A stretch of 64,000 bases of DNA, from contig NZ_FOXK01000002.1 in the NCBI RefSeq assembly GCF_900115695.1, positions 434,001 to 498,000 on the forward strand, given 5' to 3'. This document shows, in pieces, positions 49,671 to 60,250 of the stretch (positions within the stretch are counted from its first letter, which is position 1; every line of letters begins with the position of its first letter). The stretch comes from Ectopseudomonas toyotomiensis (GTDB lineage: Bacteria; Pseudomonadota; Gammaproteobacteria; Pseudomonadales; Pseudomonadaceae). Under the pieces are notes generated by a model that was given only the letters and a program-made list of their open reading frames with translations, had not been told where the DNA came from and did no database searches. Position numbers and translations under genes: made by a program.

Positions 49671-51065
49671 ATGAACGACATCAGCATTCCCGAGCAATAC
49701 GACCTGCAGACTGCCGCCCTGAAAGTGCCACCGCACTCCATCGAGGCGGAACAGGCGGTGCTCGGCGGCCTGATGCTCGACAACAATGCCTGGGAGCGCG
49801 TGCTCGATGGGGTGTCCGATGTCGATTTCTACCGCCACGACCACCGGCTGATCTTCCGCGCCATCTTCAAGCTGGCCGAGCGTAACGAGCCCTTCGACGT
49901 GGTGACCCTGTCCGAGCAGTTGGACAAGGAAGGACAGTTGTCGCAGGTCGGTGGCCTGGCTTATCTCGCCGAGCTGGCCAAGAACACGCCGTCGGTGGCC
50001 AACATCAAGGCCTATGCGCAGATCATTCGTGAGCGCGCCACGCTGCGCAAACTGATCAGCATCAGCAACGAGATTGCCGACAGTGCCTACGCCCCGGAAG
50101 GCCGCACCGGCGAGGAGATTCTCGACGAGGCGGAGCGCCTGATCTTCCAGATCGCCGAAGACCGCCCCAAGACCGGCGGCCCGGTGGGTATCAACGACAT
50201 TCTGGTCAAGGCCATCGACCGCATCGATACGCTGTTCAACAACGGTGACGCGATCACCGGTCTGTCCACCGGTTTCGACGATCTGGATAACCTGACCAGT
50301 GGCCTGCAGCCGGCCGACATGATCATCGTCGCCGGCCGTCCGTCGATGGGTAAGACCACCTTCGCCATGAACCTGGTGGAAAACGCGCTGATGCGTAGCG
50401 ACAAGGCGATTCTCGTCTACTCGCTGGAGATGCCGTCGGAGTCCATCGTGATTCGTATGCTCGCCTCCTTGGGGCGCATCGATCAGACCAAGGTGCGAGC
50501 CGGTCAGCTCGACGATGACGACTGGCCGCGCCTGACCAGCGCGGTCAACCTGCTCAATGATCGCAAGTTGTTCATCGACGATACCGCCGGTATCTCCCCG
50601 AGCGAGATGCGTGCGCGCACCCGGCGTCTGGCGCGCGAGCACGGCGAGATCGGTCTGATCATGGTCGACTACCTGCAGCTGATGCAGATCCCGGGCTCCA
50701 GCGGCGACAGCCGGGTCAACGAGATTTCCGAGATTTCGCGCTCGCTCAAGGGCCTGGCCAAGGAATTCAACTGCCCGGTCATCGCCCTGTCGCAGCTCAA
50801 CCGTGGCCTGGAACAGCGCCCCAACAAGCGCCCGATCAACTCCGACCTGCGCGAATCCGGTGCGATCGAGCAGGACGCCGACATCATCCTGTTCGTCTAC
50901 CGCGACGAGGTGTACCACCCGGAGACCGAGTACAAGGGCGTGGCCGAGATCATCATCGGCAAGCAGCGTAACGGCCCGCTGGGCACTGCGCGCCTGGCCT
51001 TCCTCGGCAAGTATTCGCGTTTCGAGAACCTGGCGCCGGGTAGCTACCAGTTCGAAGACGAATAG
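49671..51065 (+). CDS. dnaB: Replicative DNA helicase DnaB
   Basis: 464 residues from the ATG at 49671 (MNDISIPEQYDLQTAALKVPPHS). The N-terminal collar domain includes IEAEQAVLGGLMLDNNAWERV; the RecA-like motor (about 190-464) has the P-loop GRPSMGKTTFA, DYLQLM (Walker B) and the arginine-finger region. No intein interrupts the P-loop. It unwinds DNA at the fork as a hexamer. Separated from alr by an inverted repeat with a T-run. Confidence 0.98.
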   Translation: MNDISIPEQYDLQTAALKVPPHSIEAEQAVLGGLMLDNNAWERVLDGVSDVDFYRHDHRLIFRAIFKLAERNEPFDVVTLSEQLDKEGQLSQVGGLAYLAELAKNTPSVANIKAYAQIIRERATLRKLISISNEIADSAYAPEGRTGEEILDEAERLIFQIAEDRPKTGGPVGINDILVKAIDRIDTLFNNGDAITGLSTGFDDLDNLTSGLQPADMIIVAGRPSMGKTTFAMNLVENALMRSDKAILVYSLEMPSESIVIRMLASLGRIDQTKVRAGQLDDDDWPRLTSAVNLLNDRKLFIDDTAGISPSEMRARTRRLAREHGEIGLIMVDYLQLMQIPGSSGDSRVNEISEISRSLKGLAKEFNCPVIALSQLNRGLEQRPNKRPINSDLRESGAIEQDADIILFVYRDEVYHPETEYKGVAEIIIGKQRNGPLGTARLAFLGKYSRFENLAPGSYQFEDE

Positions 51066-51122
51066 GTCGTTTCCGCGCTCGTTGCGGTTTCCACCGCAAC
51101 GCGGCAGCGGCACAGATCAATG

Positions 51123-51161
51123 AAAACGGGCGCCCAGCGGTTAAGATGGACGCCCGTTTTT
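51123..51161 (+). terminator. Hairpin with T-run between dnaB and alr
   Basis: AAAACGGGCG, an 18-nt loop, CGCCCGTTTTT: a 10-bp stem and T5, 58 bp after dnaB and 18 bp before alr. It likely ends dnaB. An alr promoter would have to lie within it or be shared by read-through. Confidence 0.75.
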
Positions 51162-51178
51162 CGTTCAGGCCTTCTGTC

Positions 51179-52255
51179 ATGCGTCCGCTTGCCGCCATCG
51201 TCGACCTCTCCGCCATCGCTCATAACTACGCTGTCGCCAAGCGCTGCGCGCCCGGGCGCCAGGCCTTCGCCGTGGTCAAGGCCAATGCCTACGGACATGG
51301 CGTGCGTGAGGTGGTAACGGCGCTGTACGAGGTTGCCGATGGCTATGCCGTGGCCTGTCTGGAAGAGGCAGCCGAGGTGCGTGCCATGCATGACAAGGCG
51401 CGCATCCTGCTGCTCGAGGGCTGCTTCGAGGCCAGTGAATATGCCATCGCCGCGCAGCTTGGCCTGGATGTGGTGGTGCAGAGCGCGGCGCAGGCCGAGG
51501 CGCTGATTGCCGCTGAGTTGGCGCGTCCGCTCAACGTCTGGCTCAAGCTCGACTCCGGCATGCATCGCCTCGGTTTCGATGCCACCAGCCTGCGCCAGTG
51601 GCATGCGCGGCTGGAGGATGCTGAACAGGTCGCGGAACTCAACCTGCTCAGTCATTTTGCCTGTGCCGACGAGCGCGGCCATCCGCTGACCGAACAGCAA
51701 GTCGAGCGTTTTCTCGACCTGCTGGATCTGGATTTCAATCATCGCTCACTGGCCAATTCGGCGGCGGTGCTGACCATTCCGGCGGCGCATATGGACTGGC
51801 TGCGCCCTGGCATCATGCTCTACGGCGCGACGCCGTTCGCCGAGCTGAGCGCACACGAACTTGGACTTAAACCGGCCATGACCCTGGCTGCGCGGGTGAT
51901 CGCCGTGCGTGAGGTGGCAGCCGGTGAAAGCGTTGGTTATGGCGCGACCTGGGTGGCCGAGCGGCCCTCGCGTATTGCCACGGTCAGCTGTGGTTATGCC
52001 GATGGTTATCCGCGCCATGCGCCCAGCGGTACGCCGGTGCTGGTCGAGGGACAGCGTGTCGGGCTGGCGGGCAGGGTGTCGATGGACATGCTGGCGGTGG
52101 ATATCACGGATCTGCCCGAGGTCGATATCGATTCGCCGGTGGAGCTGTGGGGCAGCCAGCTGCCTGTGGATGAAGTGGCCATGGCGTGCGGCACCATCGG
52201 CTACGAGTTGCTGACCAAGGTCACCGCGCGGGTGCCTCGGCGCTATATCGGCTAG
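51179..52255 (+). CDS. alr: Alanine racemase (biosynthetic-type)
   Basis: 358 residues from the ATG at 51179 (MRPLAAIVDLSAIAHNY). PLP lysine Lys34 lies in FAVVKANAYGHG; the second catalytic base Tyr is in GYGATWVAERP near residue 255. Beta-barrel residues such as LDSGMHRLGF and SMDMLAVD are normal. It supplies D-alanine for peptidoglycan. Pseudomonads also have DadX; the dnaB-alr position indicates the biosynthetic Alr. The TAG stop lies inside the left arm of the 152-bp inverted-repeat element. Confidence 0.95.
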   Translation: MRPLAAIVDLSAIAHNYAVAKRCAPGRQAFAVVKANAYGHGVREVVTALYEVADGYAVACLEEAAEVRAMHDKARILLLEGCFEASEYAIAAQLGLDVVVQSAAQAEALIAAELARPLNVWLKLDSGMHRLGFDATSLRQWHARLEDAEQVAELNLLSHFACADERGHPLTEQQVERFLDLLDLDFNHRSLANSAAVLTIPAAHMDWLRPGIMLYGATPFAELSAHELGLKPAMTLAARVIAVREVAAGESVGYGATWVAERPSRIATVSCGYADGYPRHAPSGTPVLVEGQRVGLAGRVSMDMLAVDITDLPEVDIDSPVELWGSQLPVDEVAMACGTIGYELLTKVTARVPRRYIG

Positions 52256-52401
52256 CAGGCTGTTGAAAAACTACCTGCGTTGCCATTGCTGCGTTAAAAG
52301 CAGGCTCAAAATGCTCATTTACAGTTTGTAAACTCCGCTTTTTCGCCTGTTTTTGCCTTGCACTGGCTGCCTCGCATACGTTTTTCAACGGCCTGCTAGC
52401 C
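52250..52401. repeat. 152-bp MITE-like element with 22-bp terminal inverted repeats
   Basis: The ends begin GGCTAGCAGGCTGTTGAAAA and the mirror image ends at 52401, 22 bp with one mismatch. The interior reads through AATGCTCATTTACAGTTTGTAAAC and TTTTTCGCCTG..TTGCCTTGC. I recall near-copies between many Pseudomonas genes. It fills the entire gap between convergent alr and the GGDEF gene, the left arm covering the alr stop and the right arm touching the other gene's stop. No coding capacity. A bidirectional terminator role or a non-autonomous transposon are the readings. Confidence 0.72.
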
Positions 52402-54308
52402 TAGGCCAGCCCGCTCGGGACTTTCAGTACGTCCAGCTCCAGACAGGCCTGTTCGCTGAGCTCGCCATCGTCGCCATGCACGCGTGAACCGGAGCGACCC
52501 AGTTCCTTTACCCGGTAAAGGGCCATGTCTGCCGCCTTGTACAGCCCGGTGAAGTTTCTCGCATGACGCGGATAGAGCGCTACGCCGATGCTGATGGTCA
52601 CGCGTAGGCGTTCGGCACCGTAGTGCACCGGCGTGGATAGTTCTGCCAGCAGGCGTTCGGCGATCTCCCTGGCCTGACTTTCGGCATCGCTGCCGCAGAT
52701 CAGGGCGGCGAACTCATCGCCGCCCAGGCGGGCAACCGCATCGCCTGCGCGAACGTGCTCGCGCAGGCGCTTGGCGATCACCTGCAGCATTAGGTCACCG
52801 GCTGCGTGACCAAAACGGTCATTGATCGGCTTGAAGTGATCCAGGTCGATCAGCAGCAAAGCCACGCTCTCCTTGTGCCGCTCGGCGTGAGCCAGGGCCG
52901 ATTCGCAACGCTCGACCAGATAGCGGCGGTTGGGCAGTTCGGTCAGCGAGTCATGGAAGGCAGCGTGCTGCAGTTCGCGCTCGCGGTCGCGTAGCTGTTC
53001 GTTGGTCGCGGCCAGCTCGGCGGTGCGTGCGGTCACCGCTGCTTGCAGCTCATCGGCGCTGGCCTGTAGTTGCGCCAGGCGAGCGGTTTTCTCACGGTCT
53101 GCCTGTTGCAGGGCAACGGCGCGCTCCTGCTTGAGTATCTGGATGCGATACGCCAGGGCAAAGGAGAACAGGATGGATTCGGCCGCCACGGCCAGCGGGA
53201 ATACGTAGGCATTCCATTCGGCCGGTTGCAGCACCCCGGTGGTGCGCAGCAGCAGGATGGCGACGCTGCCCAGGACCAGACCATAACCGTAAAGATACAG
53301 CTGCGCCGGGAAGAACCCCTGGCGCCAGCGGATCACGGCGCTGCCCAGGGCTGCAGGGATACTGGTCAGCGACAGCAGGGCAATGGCCCAGGCGGCCAGG
53401 TAACGTTGATCGAACAGGGTCAGGGCGATGGCGATGAGGTAGATCACGCAGGCCATGTTCAGCAGATGATGCGCCCAACGTACGTAAACGCGTGTCTGCA
53501 GCAGCGTCTGGGTGAAGCGGCTGGCGAACAGGCCCCACAACGACGGCAAGGTGATGCGGTCGAGCCACGCCGGCACCGGGTGGTTGGGCCACAGGTACTG
53601 CGCGCCATGGCCGGTCATGCTCATGATGAACAGCAGGGCGAAGGCGGTGGTCAGCACATACCAGAAATAGGCCTTGTCGCGCAGCGAGATGAGGATGAAC
53701 AGGTTGTACAGCAGCAGTGCGAAGACCACGCCGTAGATGACACCGAGCGCTAGATTCTCGCGGGTGGCCAGTTGCGTGAGGTCGTCGAGCTGCCAGATGC
53801 GCAGCGGGAAGGAGTTGCCCGCCGGGTCGAAGGCGCGCAGGTAGAAGGTCGTTGGCTGTTCACCCAGGGTTGGCAGGTCGAACACCATGCGTCGGTAGGG
53901 GTGGTCGCGGTTCTCGCTGAAGGCGACGCGCTCGCCAGATTGACGCACCAGCCAGCCGCCCTGGCCGTCGGGTTGATGGAGCTGCAGGTCGAGTTGGGTC
54001 ACCGAGCCCACTTCCAGTACCCAGTGGGCGGGGGCACGCATATCGCGTTGCAGGGTGAGCTTGATCCACCAGGGATTGAGGCTCTGGCCGACACTGGCAC
54101 GGCCATTGGCCGGTTGAAAGCGCGACTGCAGCTCAGGGGTGGCAAGGTCATCGATGGTCAGAGTGCCCTGAGCGTCCTCCAGCAGCTCGATATGCGCATT
54201 GAGCGGCATGCCGCTGCTGGCGTCGGTGAGCACCACGGACGCCGCCGCCAGGCCCGTGGTCGACAGTCCCAACAGAAGAGCGAGCAGAAAGGCGAAGCGC
54301 TGCAGCAT
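52401..54308 (-). CDS. nicD: 7TMR-DISM diguanylate cyclase (NicD-like)
   Basis: 635 residues from the ATG at 54308 (MLQRFAFLLALLLGLSTTGLA). After a signal peptide, residues about 25-185 form the periplasmic 7TMR-DISMED2 sensor (PWWIKLTLQRD, FYLRAFDPAGNSFPLR). Seven membrane helices follow (about 192-400), then a coiled coil (about 410-470) and an intact GGDEF domain: DSLTELPNRRYLVERCE and RLGGDEFAALICG. It should make c-di-GMP in response to an external ligand. In P. aeruginosa the NicD protein at this locus triggers biofilm dispersal by glutamate through BdlA; the identity here rests on gene position and architecture. Confidence 0.85.
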   Translation of the reverse strand: MLQRFAFLLALLLGLSTTGLAAASVVLTDASSGMPLNAHIELLEDAQGTLTIDDLATPELQSRFQPANGRASVGQSLNPWWIKLTLQRDMRAPAHWVLEVGSVTQLDLQLHQPDGQGGWLVRQSGERVAFSENRDHPYRRMVFDLPTLGEQPTTFYLRAFDPAGNSFPLRIWQLDDLTQLATRENLALGVIYGVVFALLLYNLFILISLRDKAYFWYVLTTAFALLFIMSMTGHGAQYLWPNHPVPAWLDRITLPSLWGLFASRFTQTLLQTRVYVRWAHHLLNMACVIYLIAIALTLFDQRYLAAWAIALLSLTSIPAALGSAVIRWRQGFFPAQLYLYGYGLVLGSVAILLLRTTGVLQPAEWNAYVFPLAVAAESILFSFALAYRIQILKQERAVALQQADREKTARLAQLQASADELQAAVTARTAELAATNEQLRDRERELQHAAFHDSLTELPNRRYLVERCESALAHAERHKESVALLLIDLDHFKPINDRFGHAAGDLMLQVIAKRLREHVRAGDAVARLGGDEFAALICGSDAESQAREIAERLLAELSTPVHYGAERLRVTISIGVALYPRHARNFTGLYKAADMALYRVKELGRSGSRVHGDDGELSEQACLELDVLKVPSGLA

Positions 54309-54597
54309 AGATGTCCTAGAGTCGGATGACCGAGTACTTGAGTATATGCACAGGATTGTTATCGGACGAAAACAAATATGGCGTATGGCTACTGCAGGAA
54401 AATGTTTGATTTTTCTATTCTTTCTTTCCCCAGGTCGGTGCTGCGCCAGAGCCGATGCCCGGACCATTGAGCCAGGCGCGTGCTTGAGCGTTCGTCGCAG
54501 TGCGTGCAGGCGGTATTAAACCCAGTGCAACAGTCTGGTTTGGTCAATATTTGTGCTATTATCCGCGCCCCTCGTGATAGCCCATTGATCAAAAAAT

Positions 54598-56886
<2,289 letters not shown>

Positions 56887-56902
56887 ATCATCAGCAGCAC
56901 TC

Positions 56903-56935
56903 ACGAAAACGCCAGCACTGTGCTGGCGTTTTCGT
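56903..56935. terminator. Terminator of ygiQ
   Basis: ACGAAAACGCCAGCA-ctg-TGCTGGCGTTTTCGT: a 15-bp stem with A- and T-rich ends, 17 bp after ygiQ; it can also serve the convergent methyltransferase. A half-palindrome GTAGGGTGGGCTTCAGCTCACC follows at about 56961. Confidence 0.9.
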
Positions 56936-57006
56936 TTCAGAAGCCCTAGCCAGCGCCTCGTAGGGTGGGCTTCAGCTCACCATTGTCGTGTGAGGTGTGG
57001 CTTGTC

Positions 57007-57735
57007 TCAGTCCGTGCTGAAACGGCAGGTCAGGTAGCGATTGCTTGGGCCATAGCGCAGGATCGACCACAAGCGCCTGAACAGATAAAACGGGTGGCTG
57101 CGGTAATACGCCAGTACGGCATTGCCGACACCTTCCGAGCGGTGCTGGCGTGCCTCCCTTTTCTCCGGCTTCTTGAACAGCCCGGAAAACTCCCAGCGCT
57201 GGATCTGCTCGAAACGCTCATGCGGGCGCAGCCCATGGCGACTGAACAGGCGCGCGAAGCTGGCCGGGCTGAAGTCATGCAGGTGGTGCGGGTTGCCGTC
57301 GAGTGTCGGTGTGGTCGGCACCGAGGCAATGATACGGCCACCCTGGGCCAGCAGTCGTACGAGGTTTTCTGCCAGGCGCAGCGGGTCTGGTAGATGCTCG
57401 ATGGTTTCCAGGCTGACAATGCTGTCGAAGCCTGAACTGTCGGCGAAGGTTTCGGCATTGGCGCACTGATAGCGCAGGTTGGGTCGCTGATAATTCGCCT
57501 GCGCGTAGGCAATGGCTTCGGGATCGATGTCGATACCGGTGATCTGCTTGTCCGGATGCCGTTCGGCCAGCAATGCACTGCCATATCCACAGCCGCACGC
57601 CATATCGAGCACGCGCGAGCCTGCCAGCGAGTCGCTGGCGAATTCGTAGCGCTGCATGTGCAACTCGAGAGTGGCCAGGTCGGCGGCCAGGCGATCATCC
57701 ATCTTCAAGGGATAAATGCGTTCGAGGGTGTGCAT
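57007..57735 (-). CDS. Class I SAM-dependent methyltransferase, substrate unknown
   Basis: 242 residues from the ATG at 57735 (MHTLERIYPLKMDDRLAAD), which has an AGGACAGG stretch upstream; an ATG at 57816 would add 27 residues with a poor site. Motif I VLDMACGCGYGSALLAE (near 42), acidic loop GIDIDPEAIAYA (near 67), and post-I IVSLETIEHLPDP (near 104) give a UbiE/Methyltransf_11-type fold. No membrane helix. The basic C-terminus (FRRLWSILRYGPSNRYL) could contact nucleic acid or a membrane. It is divergent from the beta-helix lipoprotein gene. Not part of the PAO1 order I remember after ygiQ. Confidence 0.82.
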   Translation of the reverse strand: MHTLERIYPLKMDDRLAADLATLELHMQRYEFASDSLAGSRVLDMACGCGYGSALLAERHPDKQITGIDIDPEAIAYAQANYQRPNLRYQCANAETFADSSGFDSIVSLETIEHLPDPLRLAENLVRLLAQGGRIIASVPTTPTLDGNPHHLHDFSPASFARLFSRHGLRPHERFEQIQRWEFSGLFKKPEKREARQHRSEGVGNAVLAYYRSHPFYLFRRLWSILRYGPSNRYLTCRFSTD

Positions 57736-57846
57736 GGCGGCCTGTCCTTGGGCTGCGAAAGTGTTCGTAGTCTGTTGTTTCCCGGTGGGGGCTGCAAGCA
57801 TCTGGCTTGGTTTCATGGCGCAGCTTGCGGAGGTTGGCTTGTTCGC

Positions 57847-57875
57847 TTGTTGGTACTATGGTTCCATAATATAAA
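57847..57875 (+). promoter_or_regulatory. Candidate sigma-70 promoter with an embedded palindrome
   Basis: TTGTTG, 17-nt spacer, TATAAA, 20 bp before the beta-helix lipoprotein start. The spacer holds TATGG-TT-CCATA (57857-57868), an exact 5-bp inverted repeat between -35 and -10, where a repressor could bind. Confidence 0.6.
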
Positions 57876-57895
57876 AACAACAGTGGAGTCCCATC

Positions 57896-59137
57896 ATGCG
57901 CCTTGCCGCCACCTCGTTTATTGCTCTGTCCTTGCTGCTGACAGCATGCGGGGAGAGCGAAGCGCCGCCCGTGGCCAGTCTCGACTTTCAGAAGCAACTG
58001 CAGACGCAGCTGATCAAGGCCAAGCCGGGTGAGGTGATCGAGATTCCCGCCGGCACCTGGCAGCTCGACCGCAGCCTGAGCCTCAAGGTCAGCGGTGTGA
58101 CGTTGCGCGGTGCTGGCATGGATCAGAGCATCCTCAACTTCAAGGGCCAGAAGTCCGGCGCTGAAGGGCTGTTGGTGAACGCTTCCGACTTCACCATCGA
58201 GGATCTGGCCCTGGAGGACACCAAGGGCGATGCGCTCAAGGTTGTTGGCGGCCAGAACATCATCATCCGTCGCGTGCGCACCGAGTGGACCAATGGTCCG
58301 GCTACCGAGAATGGTGCCTATGGCATCTACCCGGTGCAGACCGAGAACGTGCTGATCGACGGCGTGGTGGCCATCGGGGCCTCGGACGCCGGCATCTACG
58401 TTGGCCAGTCGCGCAACGTGGTGGTGCGCAACAGCCGTGCCGAGCGCAACGTCGCCGGTATCGAGATCGAGAACACCATCGGTGCGGACGTTTACGACAA
58501 CGTCGCCACCGGTAATACCGGCGGCATCCTGGTGTTCAACATGCCCAACCTGCCACAGCCAGGTCACACCACTCGGGTCTACCGCAACAAGGTCGAGAGC
58601 AACAACCACAAGAACTTCGGCCACAAGGGCACGCCGGTCGCCAGTGTGCCGGCGGGCTCTGGCGTGTTGGTCAACTCCAACGACAAGGTGGAGATTTTCG
58701 ATAACGATATTGGCGACCACCGCACGGCCAACGTGATCGTCAGTAGCTACTTCAGCACTGGCTACACCGACCTCTCCACCGAGGCGGACTTCGATCCCTA
58801 CCCGGAGGCCATTCATATTCATGGCAACCGCTTCGGACCGGGCGGCGACAGCCCCGACAACCTCGAGCTGAAAGCGCTGAGGCTGGCCAAGTTCGGTCTC
58901 AATGGCCGCCTGCCGGACATCCTCTGGGATGGTTACGTGAACCCTGAAAAACTGGTCGATGGCAAGCTGCCGGCTGAGTTGGCCATCTGCATCGACAATG
59001 GCGATGCCGGCATCGTCAACGTCGACGGCCCCGGCGGCTACAAGAACATCAGCACGGACATCGAGCCGCACCGCTGCGAGCTGCCTCGTCTTCCTGCCGT
59101 CGAGCTGCGCGCAGCCCTGGCCGAGGCAGGTAAGTAA
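57896..59137 (+). CDS. Parallel beta-helix lipoprotein (TIGR03805-like)
   Basis: 413 residues. A lipoprotein signal ([10 protein letters not shown]; Cys18) should anchor it to the outer or inner membrane, facing the periplasm. From about residue 40 to 330 short strands repeat every 20-25 residues: [73 protein letters not shown]. This is a right-handed beta-helix as in pectate-lyase-type folds. A companion family to the next gene is known (TIGR03805 with TIGR03806), always in pairs, function unknown. No catalytic residues were recognised. The downstream cytochrome starts 3 bp after its stop. Confidence 0.85.
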   Translation: MRLAATSFIALSLLLTACGESEAPPVASLDFQKQLQTQLIKAKPGEVIEIPAGTWQLDRSLSLKVSGVTLRGAGMDQSILNFKGQKSGAEGLLVNASDFTIEDLALEDTKGDALKVVGGQNIIIRRVRTEWTNGPATENGAYGIYPVQTENVLIDGVVAIGASDAGIYVGQSRNVVVRNSRAERNVAGIEIENTIGADVYDNVATGNTGGILVFNMPNLPQPGHTTRVYRNKVESNNHKNFGHKGTPVASVPAGSGVLVNSNDKVEIFDNDIGDHRTANVIVSSYFSTGYTDLSTEADFDPYPEAIHIHGNRFGPGGDSPDNLELKALRLAKFGLNGRLPDILWDGYVNPEKLVDGKLPAELAICIDNGDAGIVNVDGPGGYKNISTDIEPHRCELPRLPAVELRAALAEAGK

Positions 59138-59139
59138 GC

Positions 59140-60246
59140 ATGAAGTGCGCCTGGCTGTTGATCGCCGCCTCTCTGCTCGGCGCCTGTGAGCAAGCGCGTA
59201 CGCCCCTGTATCTGCCCAGCAGTGAAGACTATCCGCACAAGCTCAGCGCCTGGGGTGTGCTGCAACAGCGTGACGGCCAGTTGCAGCCAGTCGAAGGTGT
59301 ACAGCCCTACGATCTGAATACGCCGCTGTTCACCGATTATGCGCACAAGCTGCGTACGATCTGGCTGCCCGAAGGGAGCCATGCTCGCTATGGCGAAGCA
59401 CGTTTCGATTACCCCGTTGGCACCGTGCTGAGCAAAACCTTCTACTACCCGATCGATACCCAGGGCCGGTTGCAGCGCAGCGAGCAGCACGATGTCGAGG
59501 CGGTGGAACTGAAGCGGGTACGGCTGATCGAGACGCGCATCCTGCTACGTCAGGAACAGGGCTGGGTCGCCCTTCCTTACATCTGGGACGAGGCGCAACG
59601 CGAGGCCACGCTGGACTGGGCAGGCGCCGGCTTCGATCTGCAACTGCATGATGAAACTGGCGAGGTGCTGGCAGTCGACTATCAGGTGCCCGATGCCAAC
59701 CAGTGTGCGGGTTGTCACGAGGAGCAGGCGGGCAAGGGCGTACAACCCCTGGGGCCGAAGGCGCGTCATCTGAACAAGGATTTCGCCTATGCCGATGGAA
59801 CGGCCAACCAGTTGTTGCGCTGGCAGGGTATCGGTTTTCTGCAAGGCGTTCCGGCTGACATGGCCGGCGTTCCACGCAACGCCCTGTGGGGCGCACCGCA
59901 TGAAGGGGAGAGTCTGGAGCATCAGGCGCGTAGTTATCTGGATGCCAACTGCTCGCACTGCCATAACCCCGAAGGGCCGGGGCGTACCTCAGGTTTGTAT
60001 CTCGATCCGGCTACGCCGCTGAGCATCGCCTATGGCCTGTGCAAGCAGCCAGTAGCTGCGGGCAAGGGCTCAGGTGACCGACTGGTGGACATATATCCCG
60101 GTGCGCCGGAGAAATCGGTGCTGAGCTTTCGTCTGCACAGCACCGACCCCAGCATCATGATGCCCGAGCTGGGGCGTTCCACCTCCCACCGCGAAGGTCT
60201 GGAGGTGATCGACCGCTGGATCGCCAGTCTCGATGGCGAGTGCTGA
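59140..60246 (+). CDS. Diheme c-type cytochrome lipoprotein (SO_2930/TIGR03806-like)
   Basis: 368 residues. A lipoprotein signal (ASLLGACEQA; Cys16) is followed by an N-terminal block containing YDLNTPLFTDYAHKLRTIWLP and YPVGTVLSKTFYYP that recalls the TIGR03806 family. Two CxxCH heme sites: NQCAGCHEEQ near residue 189 and ANCSHCHNPEG near 270. The distal Met ligand for the second heme is likely in SIMMPELGRS near 345. A periplasmic, membrane-tethered electron carrier is inferred. The gene is paired with the beta-helix lipoprotein and is convergent with the TolC-type gene, 4 bp apart. Confidence 0.87.
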   Translation: MKCAWLLIAASLLGACEQARTPLYLPSSEDYPHKLSAWGVLQQRDGQLQPVEGVQPYDLNTPLFTDYAHKLRTIWLPEGSHARYGEARFDYPVGTVLSKTFYYPIDTQGRLQRSEQHDVEAVELKRVRLIETRILLRQEQGWVALPYIWDEAQREATLDWAGAGFDLQLHDETGEVLAVDYQVPDANQCAGCHEEQAGKGVQPLGPKARHLNKDFAYADGTANQLLRWQGIGFLQGVPADMAGVPRNALWGAPHEGESLEHQARSYLDANCSHCHNPEGPGRTSGLYLDPATPLSIAYGLCKQPVAAGKGSGDRLVDIYPGAPEKSVLSFRLHSTDPSIMMPELGRSTSHREGLEVIDRWIASLDGEC

Positions 60247-60250
60247 CAGG

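Noticed and set aside
52250..52401. Complete insertion sequence
   Set aside because: Only 152 bp and no transposase frame; treated as a MITE-like repeat.
54309..54597. Small gene or RNA between the GGDEF gene and ygiQ
   Set aside because: No good start with a ribosome site and no terminator; only weak promoter-like motifs.
57695..59071. Minus-strand open frame opposite the beta-helix lipoprotein
   Set aside because: Antisense frame; Asp/Val/His-rich with no motif, and it crosses the lipoprotein promoter and start.
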